DNA from: Adiantum capillus-veneris | Lineage: Eukaryota > Streptophyta > Polypodiopsida > Polypodiales > Pteridaceae | NCBI GenBank assembly: GCA_014529385.2 | Contig: CM043958.1 | Span: 74,393,169 to 74,457,168 of the forward strand | Direction: 5' to 3' | DNA length: 64,000 bases | Shown here: piece after piece, positions 43,781 through 56,689 of the stretch | How the letters are laid out: every line of letters starts with the position of its first letter | How positions within the stretch are numbered: position 1 is the first letter of the stretch | Notes under the pieces: generated by a model | Told to the model about the DNA's origin: nothing | What the model saw: only the letters and a program-made list of their open reading frames with translations | Database searches by the model: none | Position numbers and translations under genes: made by a program

Positions 43781-44723
43781 GAATATTGTTGTCTTGCTCT
43801 TGGTTATCAATTGTAGCATGTAAAGTTGATCTTTCCTCTTGCTCTTCTCTCCATGTTGGTTCTCCTAAGATAGCATTGACTCTGGTAGCCATTTCGCACC
43901 CTCAACCTCGTCCTCCATTTCTTCCTCCATGATTTATTGATTGACCTTGCCCTCTGGCTCGATTAGGTATATTTGTTGCAGAGACTCACCTAGGACATAC
44001 ATTCTTAAAACGTCCTGGCTTGTTGCAATCAAAGCATCTAAGATCTGCATTTTGAGCTCCAATTGTTGAAGCTGCAACGATCGAATGAGTTTAATGAATT
44101 GGGTGAGTTAGCCTTTGGTTCCACATCATAGGTCATCCTCTCCTTGTAGCACTCTTTATATCTCCATTTTGTCCCCTTTGATAGTTTGACATCTCTTTAG
44201 CTAAGGGTTTAGCTCTTAAAAGAGCATCTTGTAAATTTATAGGCCTCATGGCTTCTAGACGAGTATTTAAAGGAGCATTTAGCCCTTGGCAAAAACGGGC
44301 TACTTGTTGATATGTGGTCATTGGTGGAGCATAGCGCCTAAGAGTTACAAATTTGGAGTAGTATTCTTCCACTATAAGATGAAATTGACATAAGCTGAAG
44401 AATTCATTCATCTTAAGGGATTCATGTGCACGTGGAAAATAACGTCCTTTGACAGCATACTTAATGTCTTTCCAAGTTTGAGCATTTTGAGCTACTTGGT
44501 TATCTTTGCAATGCTATTTCCACCAAATCTTGGCATTCCTTGTGAGACGAAACATATCCAACATTGCTTGGTTATCAGGAGTAGTACCAAAAGTAGCAAA
44601 ATAATCCACCATCTCTTTGAGCCACACTTCTGCATCGCGCTCAACTAGAGTTCCTTCCCCCTTGAAAGAGGGAAGTTTAGATTTCTTGAGAAGTAGCTTT
44701 TTCTCTTGAAGAGATGTATACAC
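43781..44723 (-). pseudogene. gag with altered zinc knuckle, element B
   Basis: The N-terminal part reads LPSFKGEGTLVERDAEVWLK and EMVDYFATFGTTPDNQAML, then after a stop the gag core continues (WKDIKYAVKGRYFPRAHESL, FHLIVEEYYSKFVTLRRYAP, VARFCQGLNAPLNTRLEAMR). The knuckle CFDCNKPGRFKNVC has Arg at the His position. All are usual Ty3 gag landmarks. Breaks lie at 44513-44521, 44130 and 43970. Confidence 0.75.
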
Positions 44724-45489
44724 TGCACTCTATCATAGATTAAAGTGAAATTTTATTTGATACAGTAACTTTAATCTACTTTATGACAAGACTTGATCAA
44801 ACAATAGTATAGGAAAAAGTCAATATTGATCCAAACTTTATTCATATATACATTATTTGCTACCAAGATTGGTAGTCTTTGAGTACAAGGCTTTGAGATA
44901 TTCCTATATTTTGAGTTTAGTGATTACAAAAGGATCAAGAAAATAAGCTCACTTTGACGCTCAAAAGCTAGGAGATACACACATGGGTCAAATCCTACCA
45001 CCATGGATAACTTTGGTAGCTTGGTTATAGACCCATTGAGTATGAGATATCTTTTCTCCTCCCAAGGTAATGGTAGCATCCTGATTCTCAATACCAATGA
45101 GAATGTAAACTTTGATATCTTTTAAATCCCCTCTCCATCAAAGTTTCTTGAGATTGGTAGCCATGTACCATATCTTGTTAGCATCAATGGTATAGATTCC
45201 TCCAGATGGACTCTAGTTGATGCCCCATCCTCTGTGCACCCTTGGGACACCTTGTCCAAAATCTTCATCATCAATTTCAAAAACTGATAATTTGGTGATT
45301 GGCATTCATTTTTGAACATGATGGTGAACACCCGGAATTCCTATGAACATTTTCTTGTATCAAGAAAGTTCAATCCTCAATACCATCTAAACATTCAAAA
45401 CAATTTTCCTAGGTTTTTATTATTGCAAACATTCGCATCCTTCAACATCCAAACATCAATCTAAAAATCTCCCCAAGCTTTAAATTAAG
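44724..45489 (-). other. Leader of element B, no gene seen
   Basis: Between the PBS and the gag start on the minus strand; no coding motif. Confidence 0.45.
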
Positions 45490-46118
45490 CTCTGGTAATA
45501 GTGTGAGGAACCTGCTCCCTTTTAGGAGGAGCGGAGTACCTTTGATAGGTCTCCAATCCTGAGAACGAAAAACACACGAACATTGCCTTAGCTACTACGT
45601 AGCCACCGGCATGAACCGTTAGTGAAGGATTGGTCCTACCTTGCTATAATGGAGGGTAACCACCATAACCTTATCTAAACACTCTATGTAATCAATTATA
45701 CCTAAGAGTATAAACCTTAGATTGACCAACTTGTGCGCTTTTTTCCCCATGTTTTAGAAGCACAGCCGCCAAGGTTCATCTCTTTTAAGATTTATGGCTT
45801 TAAAAAAAAGAACTTTTAGTGTCGAAAAGTTTCCCAACTCATTGGGTCCACCCATCCATAGAATGATATCAAGAGCGTATCATTCTCCCACTTTCCACAC
45901 CGCACTCACCCTGCTTTTGTTACCTAATTACTACCACACTATTTAAACATACATGCTCCTTTACCTTATTTATGATACTCATTCGTTAAAACAACCCTTC
46001 AACCGGTTTTACAAAGAGTAATCAAGCAATAAATAGTCCATTTTTCAACCAACAAATTTTGGATAAGGTTCACTTAAGAATCTCAGTGATAGATTTGAGT
46101 GTTGTATTGATGGACACA
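45489..46118 (-). other. Probable 5' LTR and PBS of element B
   Basis: The LTR would span 45502-46118 with TGTG/CACA termini. On the minus strand its end is followed by CTATTACCAGAGC, which matches the iMet PBS TTGGTATCAGAGC at 9 of 13 positions. Single copy, so the outer edge is a guess. Confidence 0.4.
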
Positions 46119-46132
46119 GAAAAAAGCTAAAA

Positions 46133-46553
46133 CATTAGGAAGAGGATGGGGTCTAGGAGGGCCTCTCTATTTGCCATGAGATTATGGAGGTAATTAATAT
46201 TCTGAAAAATAGATGCACGCTATGTGTGCAAGAATGGTGGGTGTATAAGAGATGTGTAAGAGTGGCCAAAGGATCCACTTTTCCCTCCAAAAAAGTGATT
46301 GAACAACTTTATGATTTTCAGCCTTCCATAACTCGTACATATGATCTCTGACGGCTAGATATGTTACCTGATATGGTTTTTCCCGCTAGATTTTAAATTC
46401 CATTTTGGGGGCATATTTGAATTCAAATAAACTAGCCAATTTGCCTATTTGAATTCAAAAGATGTCCTTTGATTTCTTTCTTAATACTAGAGGTTTGAAT
46501 CTCTTAAATTTACAAATAAAGAGGACCTCCTAGACCCCATTCTCTTCCTAATG
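46133..46553. mobile_element. 421-bp foldback/MITE, family 3
   Basis: Terminal inverted repeats of about 40 bp begin CATTAGGAAGAGGATGGGGT and run to 'tctatttg', with an excellent inverse copy at 46513-46553. The first eight bases equal those of family 1 (CATTAGGA), but the inner TIR is unrelated. No ORF. Confidence 0.85.
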
Positions 46554-46799
46554 AATAGAGGAAATAGTACCTATATCAATTCATTGAGCTAAATCTTGGG
46601 GAAAGATCAATTCAACTCAATGAAAGACCACTAGAACAACAAGCATAAGATAAATTTGCAATAGAAAGAACCAGTCAACCAAACTCAAACCAGGGGAACT
46701 AAGCAACCGATGTTATAGAAACTCAAAATGGATTACTAGAGTTAAGCAACCACTTCAACAATTATGTTGCTGGCATTGGAACTAAAAAGGGAGCCAAGT
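46554..46799 (+). other. Upstream flank of element C pol
   Basis: Degenerate text that may encode the gag/protease end (for example NQVTGQAKGRRPNLVA-like readings), but nothing certain. Confidence 0.3.
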
Positions 46800-47700
46800 C
46801 ACTGGCCAAGCAAAAGGGAGGAGGCCCAATTTGGTTGCCTCCAGATACCCATGAAGTAGAAGAATGGAATCTCGACTCAGAGGAGAACCCTGGAGTGATC
46901 AAAATTAATAATCATCTAAAGATATTAAAGAAAAAGAAAAGGCACTATTTGAGAAATACAAGGATGTATCTGCATGCAAATAGACTGACCTAAAAGGAGT
47001 AGATCTAGAGGTGTGCCAACAACGAATACCACTAAAACCACATGCTGGACCAGAGAGGTTGTAGAGATATAGAATGAACCGGAACTATGGTAAGAAGGCC
47101 AATGAGAAGATAGAAAATCTTCTGAAGGCAAGGTTCGTAACAGAAGTTGCAAGCAGTGACTGGCTATTTTCAATAGTGGTAGTTCCCAAGAGGAATGGAA
47201 AAATAAGGATATGCATGGATTATAGCATGTTGAATAGTCAGACCATTAAAGAAACAGTCCCACTTCCCTTTACAAACATGCTATTGGATGAGATTCCAAG
47301 CCACAAATGTATAGCCTTATGGATAGTTATAGTGGCTATAATCACTTAAGATTACACCCGAAGATCAAGAAAAAACAACATCTGTCACTAAATGGGGAGC
47401 ATCCATGTATCTAGTCATGCCATTTGGACTCTCTAATGCTCCAACAAATTTTTATCGATGTATGATGGCGATATTTAGTGAATTCTTACACAAACTTCTG
47501 ACTATATTTGTAATGATTTCACCATCTTCTCCACAGAGAAAATGCATCTTCTATTGTTCCAGATGGTTTTTGAGAGGTGCAAGGAGAATAGAATCCTTTC
47601 AAATAAGTGTTCATGGTATGGAACGGATAGCTTCTAGCACACATTTTCTCCTAAAATGGTATTGAGATAGCCACTAATAAAGCTAAGTGTGTTCAACAAG
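46800..47700 (+). pseudogene. Reverse transcriptase relic, element C
   Basis: The plus strand reads EKALFEKYKDVSA, then IPLKPHAGPERL, NYGKKANEKIENLLKARFVT, SIVVVPKRNGKIRICMDYSM, LNSQTIKETVPLPFTNMLLD, and after a shift YLVMPFGLSNAPTNFYRCMM. The catalytic YxDD region (about 47500-47530) is too damaged to read. This is the conserved finger and palm order of Ty3 RT. Many stops and frame changes show old age compared with element D. Confidence 0.75.
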
Positions 47701-48130
47701 AGAGAGCACCAAAAATAGTGTCTGCACTTAGCTCTTTTTTGGGATGGTTAGCTTCTATAAACGACTTATTCATATGTTTGCAGCTAAAGCACTTCTAGTA
47801 TATGAGATGACCAAGAAAGGAAATAAGCTCATCTGGACTCAAGAATGTGATCAAAACTTTTAATGCTTAAAAGATGCGATCAGCAGGAAGCCATCTCTTT
47901 GCCAACCAAATTGGGACGTAATTTTTCACGTGCATGTCGATGCATCAAGAATTGCGATGGGGGAAATATTAGCCCAACCTGATGGGAAGATAGACTATCC
48001 AGTCTACTTTGCCAGTCGTTTGTTGAACAAGGGTATTCCACGACCGAAAGAGAAGCAGCGGGAATGGTTTTTAGTGCTACAAATTTCAGACATTATTTGT
48101 CGGGAAAACTATTTCACTTTTATGTAGATC
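47701..48130 (+). pseudogene. RNase H relic, element C
   Basis: HVHVDASRIAMGEILAQPDG, then KIDYPVYFASRLLNKGIPR and a KEKQREWFLVLQ stretch in place of the TT.E.E.LA pattern. Placed directly after the RT relic. Confidence 0.7.
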
Positions 48131-49770
48131 ATTAGCCCCTGCTATTTTTTTATTAATAACATTATTATTCAAGGTAGGTTGATCAGATCAATGATGTTCT
48201 TGAAGAAGTATGAATTTTGATTTCTTATAAGCCAAGCAAGATGCACTGTGGTGCATACTTCCTTTCCAAAAGTACAAAAGGATATTTAGAATTCCATCTT
48301 CAAGATGAGATAATGGATGTTGAAATATTTCACAACTCAACAATAGAGGAGCCTGACCCAAAATGACAAGATGTGTACAATTTCCTTCAGAATGGAATAA
48401 TTCTAGATGGCTCATCCCAAGAAAACAAGAAAGCAATGATCATAAAAAGATTAAAGCTCACCATCATTGGGGATCCCTCTATAGACTAGGCATTGATGGA
48501 GTCCTCAAAGATGTGTACCTATGGGAGGAATAATGCAAGGTGTCACAAAACCCCATAATGGAGATGCGAGAGTACATTTGTCCACTAGCATCACTTATAA
48601 GAAGATTCTTGAGGTAGGCTTACGGTGGCAGAGTATGATGGCCAATGTCAAAGATTTTTGTAAAACTTGTGATAGTTTTCAAAGGATGTAACAATAAACA
48701 AAAGCTGATATGACACCCTTGACTCTAGTGCAGCCACACGGAGTATTCATGAACTGGGGACTGAACTTCATAGGTCCATTTAAGAAAATTATTCCTAGAA
48801 AGAGCAAATATATCATTTTGGATACTTGTTATGTGAGCAAGTGGGTGGAGGCCAAGGCACTCCTAGATAACAGTGCAAAGTCAATTGTTACATTTCTATA
48901 TGAGAACATCATCTATAGATATGGCTACTTTACAGAGATAGTTTTCTATTAGGGTACCAATTTCATTAATGACACTATGTAGATACTCATGGAACTATTT
49001 TTAGCCAGGCACAAAAAATCAACACTATATTATCCAAGGTGAATAGTCATGGAGAGAGCAACAATAAGACCATTCTTACCACATCAATGGGATTCAAATC
49101 TCTAGACAACATTATGGGCATATAGGACTACCTATAGAGTAACCACTACAATGACACCCTTGCAATTGTATGGCACAAAGGTAGTAGTTCCCACGGAGTT
49201 TGTCATCCCAAGCCTCCGGTTGGAAGTAGAACATAGTATGGGCTACAATACAGATTTTAAGCAAAGGTTAGATGAGTTGCTAAACTTGGACAAGATCAAG
49301 AAAATGGAAATTCTTGAATAAGAGGGAGTTCAAAAAACAAGGGAACACTGGCACAATAGTAAAATCAATGTCAAGGAATTCAGAAAAGGAGATCTAGTAC
49401 TACTTTACTAGTCAAAATCTGGACCCAAAAAGCCCAACCTGAAGATTTCTTGGTCAAGACCTTATGAGGCTGGCTGGCTTTTTGATGTGTGGCTGCTATC
49501 CAGTCAAGTATCTAGCACCATGGGGTAGATGATGGAGGTTTAGGGCTCACCTTCCAATGAGAAAGTAGCTAGTTTAAAATATGAACTCCAGCGCTCCAAA
49601 GTAAAACTTCACGAGTTAAGAAAGGAGAAAGCCAAGTGGAAGCAGCAAGAGCTCTATTTTCAAAGTGATCAAAATTAGTCGGCTAGGATGATCTCCACCC
49701 TCTAAACTAAGGTTGAGACTTTACAAGCCATTAGGGCTAAAACTGTCTCAAAAAAGGATGTGTAAGGAAT
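48131..49770 (+). pseudogene. Integrase relic and coiled-coil tail, element C
   Basis: After a poorly preserved zinc-binding part (about 48440-48700), the core reads GVFMNWGLNFIGPFKKIIPR (first catalytic Asp changed to Asn in GLNFIGP), WVEAKALLDNSAKSIVTFLY and RYGYFTEIVF, then FINDTM. The C-terminal part reads LWAYRTTYRVTTTMTPLQL and FRKGDLVLLY. A short coiled-coil tail (ELQRSKVKLHELRKEKAKW, about 49570-49660) follows. Stops are frequent. Confidence 0.7.
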
Positions 49771-50003
49771 TGGTTAAGTTGTTAATTAGCAAAGCCGTGG
49801 ACGGTCAAAATGGCTCCAAATTTGGCTGTTTTGGGTATTTAAAGCGTATCTATGTGATTTAAAGCGTATCTAAGTACATATTGCACCATATCATAAAAGA
49901 TATCATTTTCACACTATTCCTTTGTGGTTTGCCTCAAAGTTTGTCCTCATTCAAGTGACTTGGTGGCAAACAATTATTTCTCGCAATTTTTGATGGGTTC
50001 ATT

Positions 50004-50073
<70 letters not shown>
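50004..50073. repeat. (CT)n microsatellite
   Basis: Nearly uninterrupted CT repeat of about 70 bases. Confidence 0.95.
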
Positions 50074-50075
<2 letters not shown>

Positions 50076-50263
50076 ATGACCTTTTATGTAGATCTTCTCA
50101 CCTTCATGAGATTTTCCTCCGCTCTGCTAATGCTAATAGATCTTGAACTAGTCTTTGTAGATTTCACTCTGGAGCCTTTAGCTCTCTATAAAATAATTAT
50201 CCTTACCAAGAATTTCAATCTGCAAGACAAGGAGCTTTATTTTACAATAGATTTAATAGAAAT

Positions 50264-50551
50264 GGGTGAAAGCATGTTAACCTGTCGCGCTTTTTGTGCT
50301 AGTTAGCAATTTCAAGTTAGCACATCTTCAAAAAGTCGGGCATCCGGTAAATTTTTTACAAATAATATCAAAATTTATCGGAGGTTGTACATTTGGATTC
50401 CTTGTTTTAAGTGCTTTCTATTGATATATCATATGTCATAGATATTGGAGATGTAGCTCAAGTTATTGTACTAGTTAGCATATGTCAAAATTGAGCTAGT
50501 TAGCATTGTCTGGGACATGAAAAAGCATGACAGGTTAACATGCTTTCACCC
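50264..50551. mobile_element. 288-bp TIR element, family 2, copy B (inverted relative to copy A)
   Basis: Same TIR (GGGTGAAAGCATGTTAACCTG) and exactly the same length as 10616-10903, flanked by AAAT on both sides (50260-50263, 50552-50555). Its right half in inverse matches the left half of copy A. Confidence 0.9.
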
Positions 50552-51026
50552 AAATAGATTGTGGTAGGATCTATCAAAGTGAAAATACCTTCTGCTTTCC
50601 AGTAGGAAGTTGCACATGGAACCAATGTAGTGGAGCTCAAACAAAGCAATAGAAGGGGGTGTGAGAATGCTTAAAGTGCTCCTATCGCATTGTGAGGGAT
50701 GTGGAATAAATGCGCTAAGGGAGCCCAAAAGAAGAGATAGAAGGGTGAGTGAGAATGCTAAAATTAGTTCTATTGTGTGGTGCACATTGTGGAGAAATTT
50801 AGCACTTTGGGATGGAAATGTGCATGTGAGGATGGCGTTGGCTTATATCCATACTAAAATAAAAATAAAAATGGTGCCACATGGCACGAAGCGACGTATG
50901 CCATGAACAACAACGGTAACTTGTACGGATGGTTGGGTATATAAAACTTGAATACGTGTTCATTTTCCACGCACCAAAAAACTCTCCCCTTACTTTTTGG
51001 GCATTTCTCCAGCCTCTCAACCTAGC
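50552..51026. other. No gene seen; related to following repeats
   Basis: Contains 'agaatgctaaa' repeats (50666, 50752) and GATAGAAGGG motifs similar to the following tandem units on the opposite strand. Confidence 0.4.
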
Positions 51027-51450
51027 CTTGCATGATGTGATAGTTGTATCTCATACTTTCTTAAACCCCTATAATTGCTTACTTTGGGTCAACTTCCTCA
51101 CTTGGGTCTCTCCTTACTACTCCCTACACAATGTGACAGCGGTAATTCTGGATTTCAAGAACCCCACCCTTTGCTTCATTTAGACCAATGTCTTCACTTG
51201 GGTCCCCCCCTCCACGCACAATGTGATAGAACATGTTTGGGATTTCAAGAACACCCCCCTTCGCTTTGTGTGGATAGCCTTCCCCATCCGGGTCTCTCCC
51301 TACACGGCATGATAGCAGTGGTTTGAGAATCCTAGAACCTCCCCCGTCGCTTTGTTTTGGTTGTAGGACTCTTTGTGGTGACATCCCTCCCCCCATGATG
51401 CAATAGAGGTGTTTTATAAATTCAAGAAAGACCTTCCTTGCTTCATTCAG
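51027..51450. repeat. Tandem repeats of about 90-98 bp, five units
   Basis: Units contain CAnnATGnnATAG, 'ggatttcaagaac', 'cccttcgctt' and 'cttgggtctctcc' in order, at about 51032, 51129, 51218, 51308 and 51396. Followed by a poly-C tract (51469-51490). Confidence 0.75.
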
Positions 51451-51720
51451 GTAAGACTAGTCCAACACCCTCCCCCCCCCCCCCCCCCCACAAATCAGCC
51501 CTTACTTTCTAGCTCTTGGGTCTCTCCGAGTTGTCTCACATGGCTAGAACATACCTAGTATCAATCAAATCGACAAGAAAAGAATTTGAACTTAACAAAG
51601 TCTAAACTTTCCTACGTTAAGCAAAATGCAAGGTAGTGACAATCTCACTAGTATCCACTCTTTCAAAGTGTTCTAACTCTTCTCGATAACTCAAAATAAA
51701 ATGTTTACTTTCACATACTG

Positions 51721-52045
51721 TAGAATTTGATGATTTTGACATCACCAATGCATTTTGAATGCCTAGAAATCCCAAAAATGACTGGCTACATGTCCTGTTC
51801 TGACATCGAGAGAGGCGTTACGACTCAAACAAAGCATTTAGAAGCACTTTCCCACACGACATGATAGAGGGGGTAGTGACAATCTCACTACCCCCTCTAT
51901 CGCTTCGTGAAAAAAAGTGCCTCCAAAGGCCTTTTTTGGGTCGTAACGACCTCTCCGGGTGTCCAAACAGGACATGTAGCCATTCATTTTTAGGGTTTTG
52001 GGTGTTTCGAACGCATCGACGATGTCAAAATCATCAAATTTTGAT
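51721..52045. mobile_element. Foldback element with perfect 17-bp central hairpin
   Basis: Two arms of about 160 bp (outer text TTTGATGATTTTGACATC; inner 'ggctacatgtcctgt') are inverted copies. They meet in a perfect stem GATAGAGGGGGTAGTGA with loop CAATC (51863-51901). No ORF. It may form a strong RNA hairpin if transcribed. Confidence 0.88.
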
Positions 52046-52316
52046 GCATTTGAAAGTTATATTTTTTATATTATAAAGTATTGAAATTTGATTCTAAGTA
52101 TTAGATGATTATGGCTTTTAAGGTAAAACTTTAGCATATGATAACGGTTCTCACTTACTCTTTTGTCATTACATAAATAAGAAATTTCTTAGATTCATAT
52201 TCCTAGCTTATATGATATCACCTTCTTATATGTCCTATAATGGTTCAATCTATGATGTTGAAGTCCAAGTCATCACTACCCTTCCTCATGTGCCCGAATC
52301 ACCACCTGTAGGGAGA

Positions 52317-53385
52317 TGTTGTAGCACGACCTAATCGCAACCCACAAAATTGTCAAATCGTGGATTGGTAACCCGGCTAGGGCATGGAAGTACAAGCATC
52401 GGATGAATGGAATAGAGGATTCAAAAGATCACTCTAAAACTACTCTAATCACTAATCAATTAATCACCTACACACATCAAGCCCACCGAAGTCCAACTTG
52501 CCATAGACTAGAAACCCAAAGCACACTAGTGATAAGCACACACTAATTACCACATGTCAATTAAGGTACTTCATCAATAGCTTACACACGAGAGGTGAAT
52601 GATGCTAGAGCTTCAGAAACCTATCTACACACACAAGCAAAGAACAGGGCACACACACAAATTACAAGATTAAGACCCAACTTAATCAACCGAATTTGTG
52701 ATGGTAAATATTACAAATCAATTGCTCGTAGAGAGATAAGAGTGGTTACTGACAAGAAGTACATACATCTCTCAAATCTAGAATAATGAAAGTGTAATAC
52801 TACTTCATGACAAGATGAAATGTAGAGAAGAAGTAGACTAATGAGAAAATAATAATTAGATTAATAAAAAAGAGCTTACTCTAATTACAATGGCTAGCAC
52901 TAGCCTCTCAAGCATAAACATTAAGCTCAAGGCTAGGCCAAAGAGTGAACAACCTAGAGAGAGAGAGCTCTCAAAAGTGGATCCTCAAGAGTGGATACTC
53001 AAGAATGAAGCCTCCTTGCCAAAAGGCTTCTTTTTAAGGGCTTTCACCACAATCCCTTATACTATGGGTTTAAGCTTGAGCCCTCAAACTACCATATACA
53101 ACTTTGGAACTCCAAGTGAGACCAAGACTTATACAAAGTGAGTGGGAAATATTGAGTCACAACCATAGATATCTCCCGCTTGATGCGTATTTGGTGTAGC
53201 CTATGTTAGCCGCTACTCCCTTCTACTATGGGTTTAAGCTTGAGCCTTCAAACTACCATATACAACTTTGGAACTCCAAGTGAGCCCAAGACTTATACAA
53301 AGTGAGTGGGAAATATTGAGTCACAACCATAAATATCTCCCGCCTGATGCATATTTGGTGTAGTCTGTGTTAGCTGCTGCTAACA
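52317..53385 (-). other. LTR-like block with polypurine tract on its right (minus orientation)
   Basis: Begins TGTTGTAGC and ends GCTGCTAACA. On the minus strand AGGAAGGGGCG (53388-53398) stands just before it, as a polypurine tract stands before a 3' LTR. Single copy in the window, so this is an inference. Confidence 0.4.
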
Positions 53386-53388
53386 TTC
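53061..53388. repeat. 164-bp tandem duplication inside the LTR-like block
   Basis: The text starting actatgggtttaagcttgag at 53061 recurs at 53225 with about 95% identity by eye. Confidence 0.9.
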
Positions 53389-56300
53389 GCCCCTTCCTAA
53401 TTTGGCACAGGTCCTCGTGTGCCGGTGAAGCAAGACACAGTGACATGGTAGAAAGCAAGTACATGGAAGAAATGTTGAGCTGCAAAACATAAGAACAAGT
53501 AATGAGTATCAAAGGGCCAAAAGGGATAAAAACATGAAGTATAAAGAACAATCATGCAAAGTGAATATTTGTCTTCTAAAAGATGGGTGAATCATAGTAA
53601 AAAACTAGAAAACATAAAGCAAAAAAGACACCTAAACTATCATGAAATTAAACCACTTGAAATTTTGGTTTTATGCATGAAACATAAGCAATCAATTACG
53701 ACCCTAGGCTAATGCAAGTTCATAAACTTACTAGCCTAAAAACTATGTGAATAGTCTTAATAAATCATTCAAGTGTATCATGTCTATGGGCTATAAAAAA
53801 TCTCCTAATCTATTAGTACATTGTCAAAGCTTTTTGAAGCTCATGGAACTTTTGGTTTTGTCATTTATTGAAAAAAGTAAAACACAATACAAGGATACCA
53901 CCCCAAGGTAAGTCTAGGTGCGACTCTCGGCTCCTTGAACCCTCAAGAAGGTGTTCCAAATCCTTCTAGCCTACCAAGGCAACCGCTAGCCCCTATCAGC
54001 CAAGGGCATTGGTTTAGGGCCTTGACCAAGCAAGCCAAGGTGACTCCCCTCGCCTGCCAAGTGCCAATAAGGCGCTAGGCCTCACATGGACACAACATAA
54101 CATAACTATTTTAGTTTCATGTGTCTTAGTAGTATTTCTGCTACTTTTTCTTGACACTTTTTTGCTTTATTGTTTCATTTTTTAGCACATTTTTATTGCT
54201 TTCAACATGAGATGCTAATGGAAATTGGACTAAAGGACTAAAGGACTAAAGCCTAATCATAACCCTAGGTCATGTTAAAAATGAATGGAGTATTAAAACT
54301 ATCACTAAGAATCTAGGACTAATGAGAAATGATCCTATATTAACCTAAGGTCAAGACCAATTACCTATGATTAGTACACATAAAACCTAAATTTTTGATG
54401 AGTTAATTTTCACAAAGCAAAGTGTTTAAACTTTAGGATTCCTAGATTTCGAACATGAAAAAACCATAGCTTAGAAGCAAAATTTCACTTAATCCAAGCA
54501 TAGAGAATGAAGAGATGAACAGAAGAGCAAATTCATGGAAGAATTACACCTATTCATGCTCTTTTGAGCATCCTTGAGCAAGCATCCCCTTTGTGTAGAG
54601 AAGCCTCTTGATCTTTTTATTTGCAAAAGAATCTGATTTGAAGCTAAGTGTAAACACAAGCTTTAAAAATCCTTCTATTGAAATCCAAATGAACACAAAA
54701 AACATTAATGAAAACCTAAAGCTAGGGTCTTGCATACCCGAATTTTCCAAAGGGAAAAAACCCAAGGGAAAAAAAGCCTTTGGTTAAGCACATGATGCTC
54801 TAAAGTAGAAAATTTATGCATACACATCAACAATGAGAGATAAAATGAGCTTCTTCATAAGAAAATTTTGTAATATTTACCATCTCTCATGCATGATTCA
54901 AAGTTGATTAGTTTCTAGCTCACTTGAAGTATGGAATTTAAAACAAGCTAAGAGTTGGAAATAATGCAACTTTTGAATGAAATGAAGTGGCTCTTGATTG
55001 CCAAATTTTACAATTTAAAGCTTTTAAAGCTGGCTAACAACTAGCTCATGAAATTCTACAATTTTAGAGCAATCTATGAGCTAGAGATGTCTGCAACTTG
55101 ATGAAATGAAAATGAATGACTCTGAATAGACAAATTTGTACTTGAATTGTTTTTGAAAAAACACTAGCTCAAAATGAAAAAATTTAACTTTTGACCAAGC
55201 TATGAGCTAGCATGTGTACAAATTTAAATTCAAATAAATGGAATGGCTTTTAATAGCCAAATTTTGCAATATTTTGCAATGATGGCCCCTTCTTGGATCA
55301 ATGACAACACACTCCTGCCATACCTTTCAAAATAAAGCTCAATTGTTAGTGCTTTTAAGCATTTGAACATCCAATACAAGCACAAAAAATGCACTATCAA
55401 CCACAACCCCAAAACTTGTGCTCTCTCTTGACCATCAAACAAGATGAATGTTAGTGCTTTGCAATGATTTTTGCATTCAAATAAAGCACTAAGAATTCAC
55501 AAGTCAAATCTTAATTCTTAGTTTTGGCCAAAGAAAGGTCAACCTTTTAGTGCTATGCAATGGAAAATTTTACATTAATACCAAGCACTAAAAATGCACA
55601 ATCAATGTCAAATCCAAATTTTAAGTGCACACTATCCACTAAAGCATGTATGCATCGTCAATATAGCTTGCAAATGAAGCTCATATGAATATTTAAATGA
55701 ATTTTTTCATTTAGTACAATGAGATATTTTCTCAATAAAGCCAAGCATTAGGTTATGCATAAGCTAAAAACATTTGTGCACCCCCGTTTTGTTTATGTGT
55801 GGAAATGGTCATGCAATCATAGCATATTAGCGCTATGCACACCTTTTCTCTCGAGTAGCAAATATGACATACATATTATACAACAAAATAAGTAGATGAT
55901 GAAGTGTATTCTTGACTCTCTTGTGGTAATCAAGACCCAATTTTGTGTCGTTGGTCATTTCCTCATGGACATGAAGCTTGATGGTTACAAATCACGCTAA
56001 AGAAACCCCCTTATGGGCACTTTGGAACAAGCATGTCGGTCATGGAAATTTTTGGTTGGACTTTAGTGCCAAGATATGCTTGTTCCACATAACACTCATT
56101 CTTTGGTATTGCACAAAAAACCTCACCAAAATTTTATTTGAAGTGTCGACTGTGAGATTAGGATCATGTGTCGGAATGGTGGGAACTTCCCCTTTCCCCA
56201 TTTTGTTTTTCTTGTAGTAAAAATCAAAGCTTCTTATTACATTTAAATTCTCATTTTTCTAAGTCGACTACAACAGCAATGTGTGCGATGGTAAGTAAGG

Positions 56301-56689
56301 TAGGAAGGAGGCGGGGTTCAGGGATTGGCGGCCTATGACCAAGGGGATGCGAACCTAGGAGGGTGTTGAACTGGAGTGGTGGCCATGGTGGTAGGCGTTT
56401 CATGCTGTCAATCAGCGCAAGAATTGGGAACAGAGAAAATTGTGTTATGCGTGCAGAGAGGATCAACAACCTTCAATAGTGGAATGGGTGCCAATGGGAT
56501 ATCTTCTCCATATCATCATGAGCAAAAAAGTGCAGATGCTTGGGCCCAAGGCAAGACGCGGTTGAGTGCATGGGTGTGTGTGAGCAAGGAGCTCATGGGC
56601 AACAAAAGTCAGGCGCACGTGGGCCACTGAATGCACATGGGTGTGAGAAGACTCTCGGCTTTGGCTGTAGCGCAATATGACCGCCATTT
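53386..56689 (-). other. AT-rich spacer with degenerate repeats of about 110 bp
   Basis: Between 54.85 and 55.65 kb, units repeat 'aatggcttttaatagccaaa', 'aagctatgagctag' and 'ttagtgctttgcaatg' blocks. No coding region recognised. It may be the long 3' noncoding part of the minus-strand gag-protease element. Confidence 0.45.

Larger units (their letters stand above)
41840..46118 (-). mobile_element. Ty3-type element B (chromovirus-like), 3' truncated
   Basis: Minus-strand order is LTR (about 46118-45502), degenerate iMet-type PBS, leader, gag, protease, RT, RNase H, and integrase zinc-binding domain, where it breaks off near 41840. The core of integrase and the 3' LTR are missing. RT and RNase H sequence is closer to chromovirus style (FFDDILIYS, ADALSR-like) than element A. 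Confidence 0.75.
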
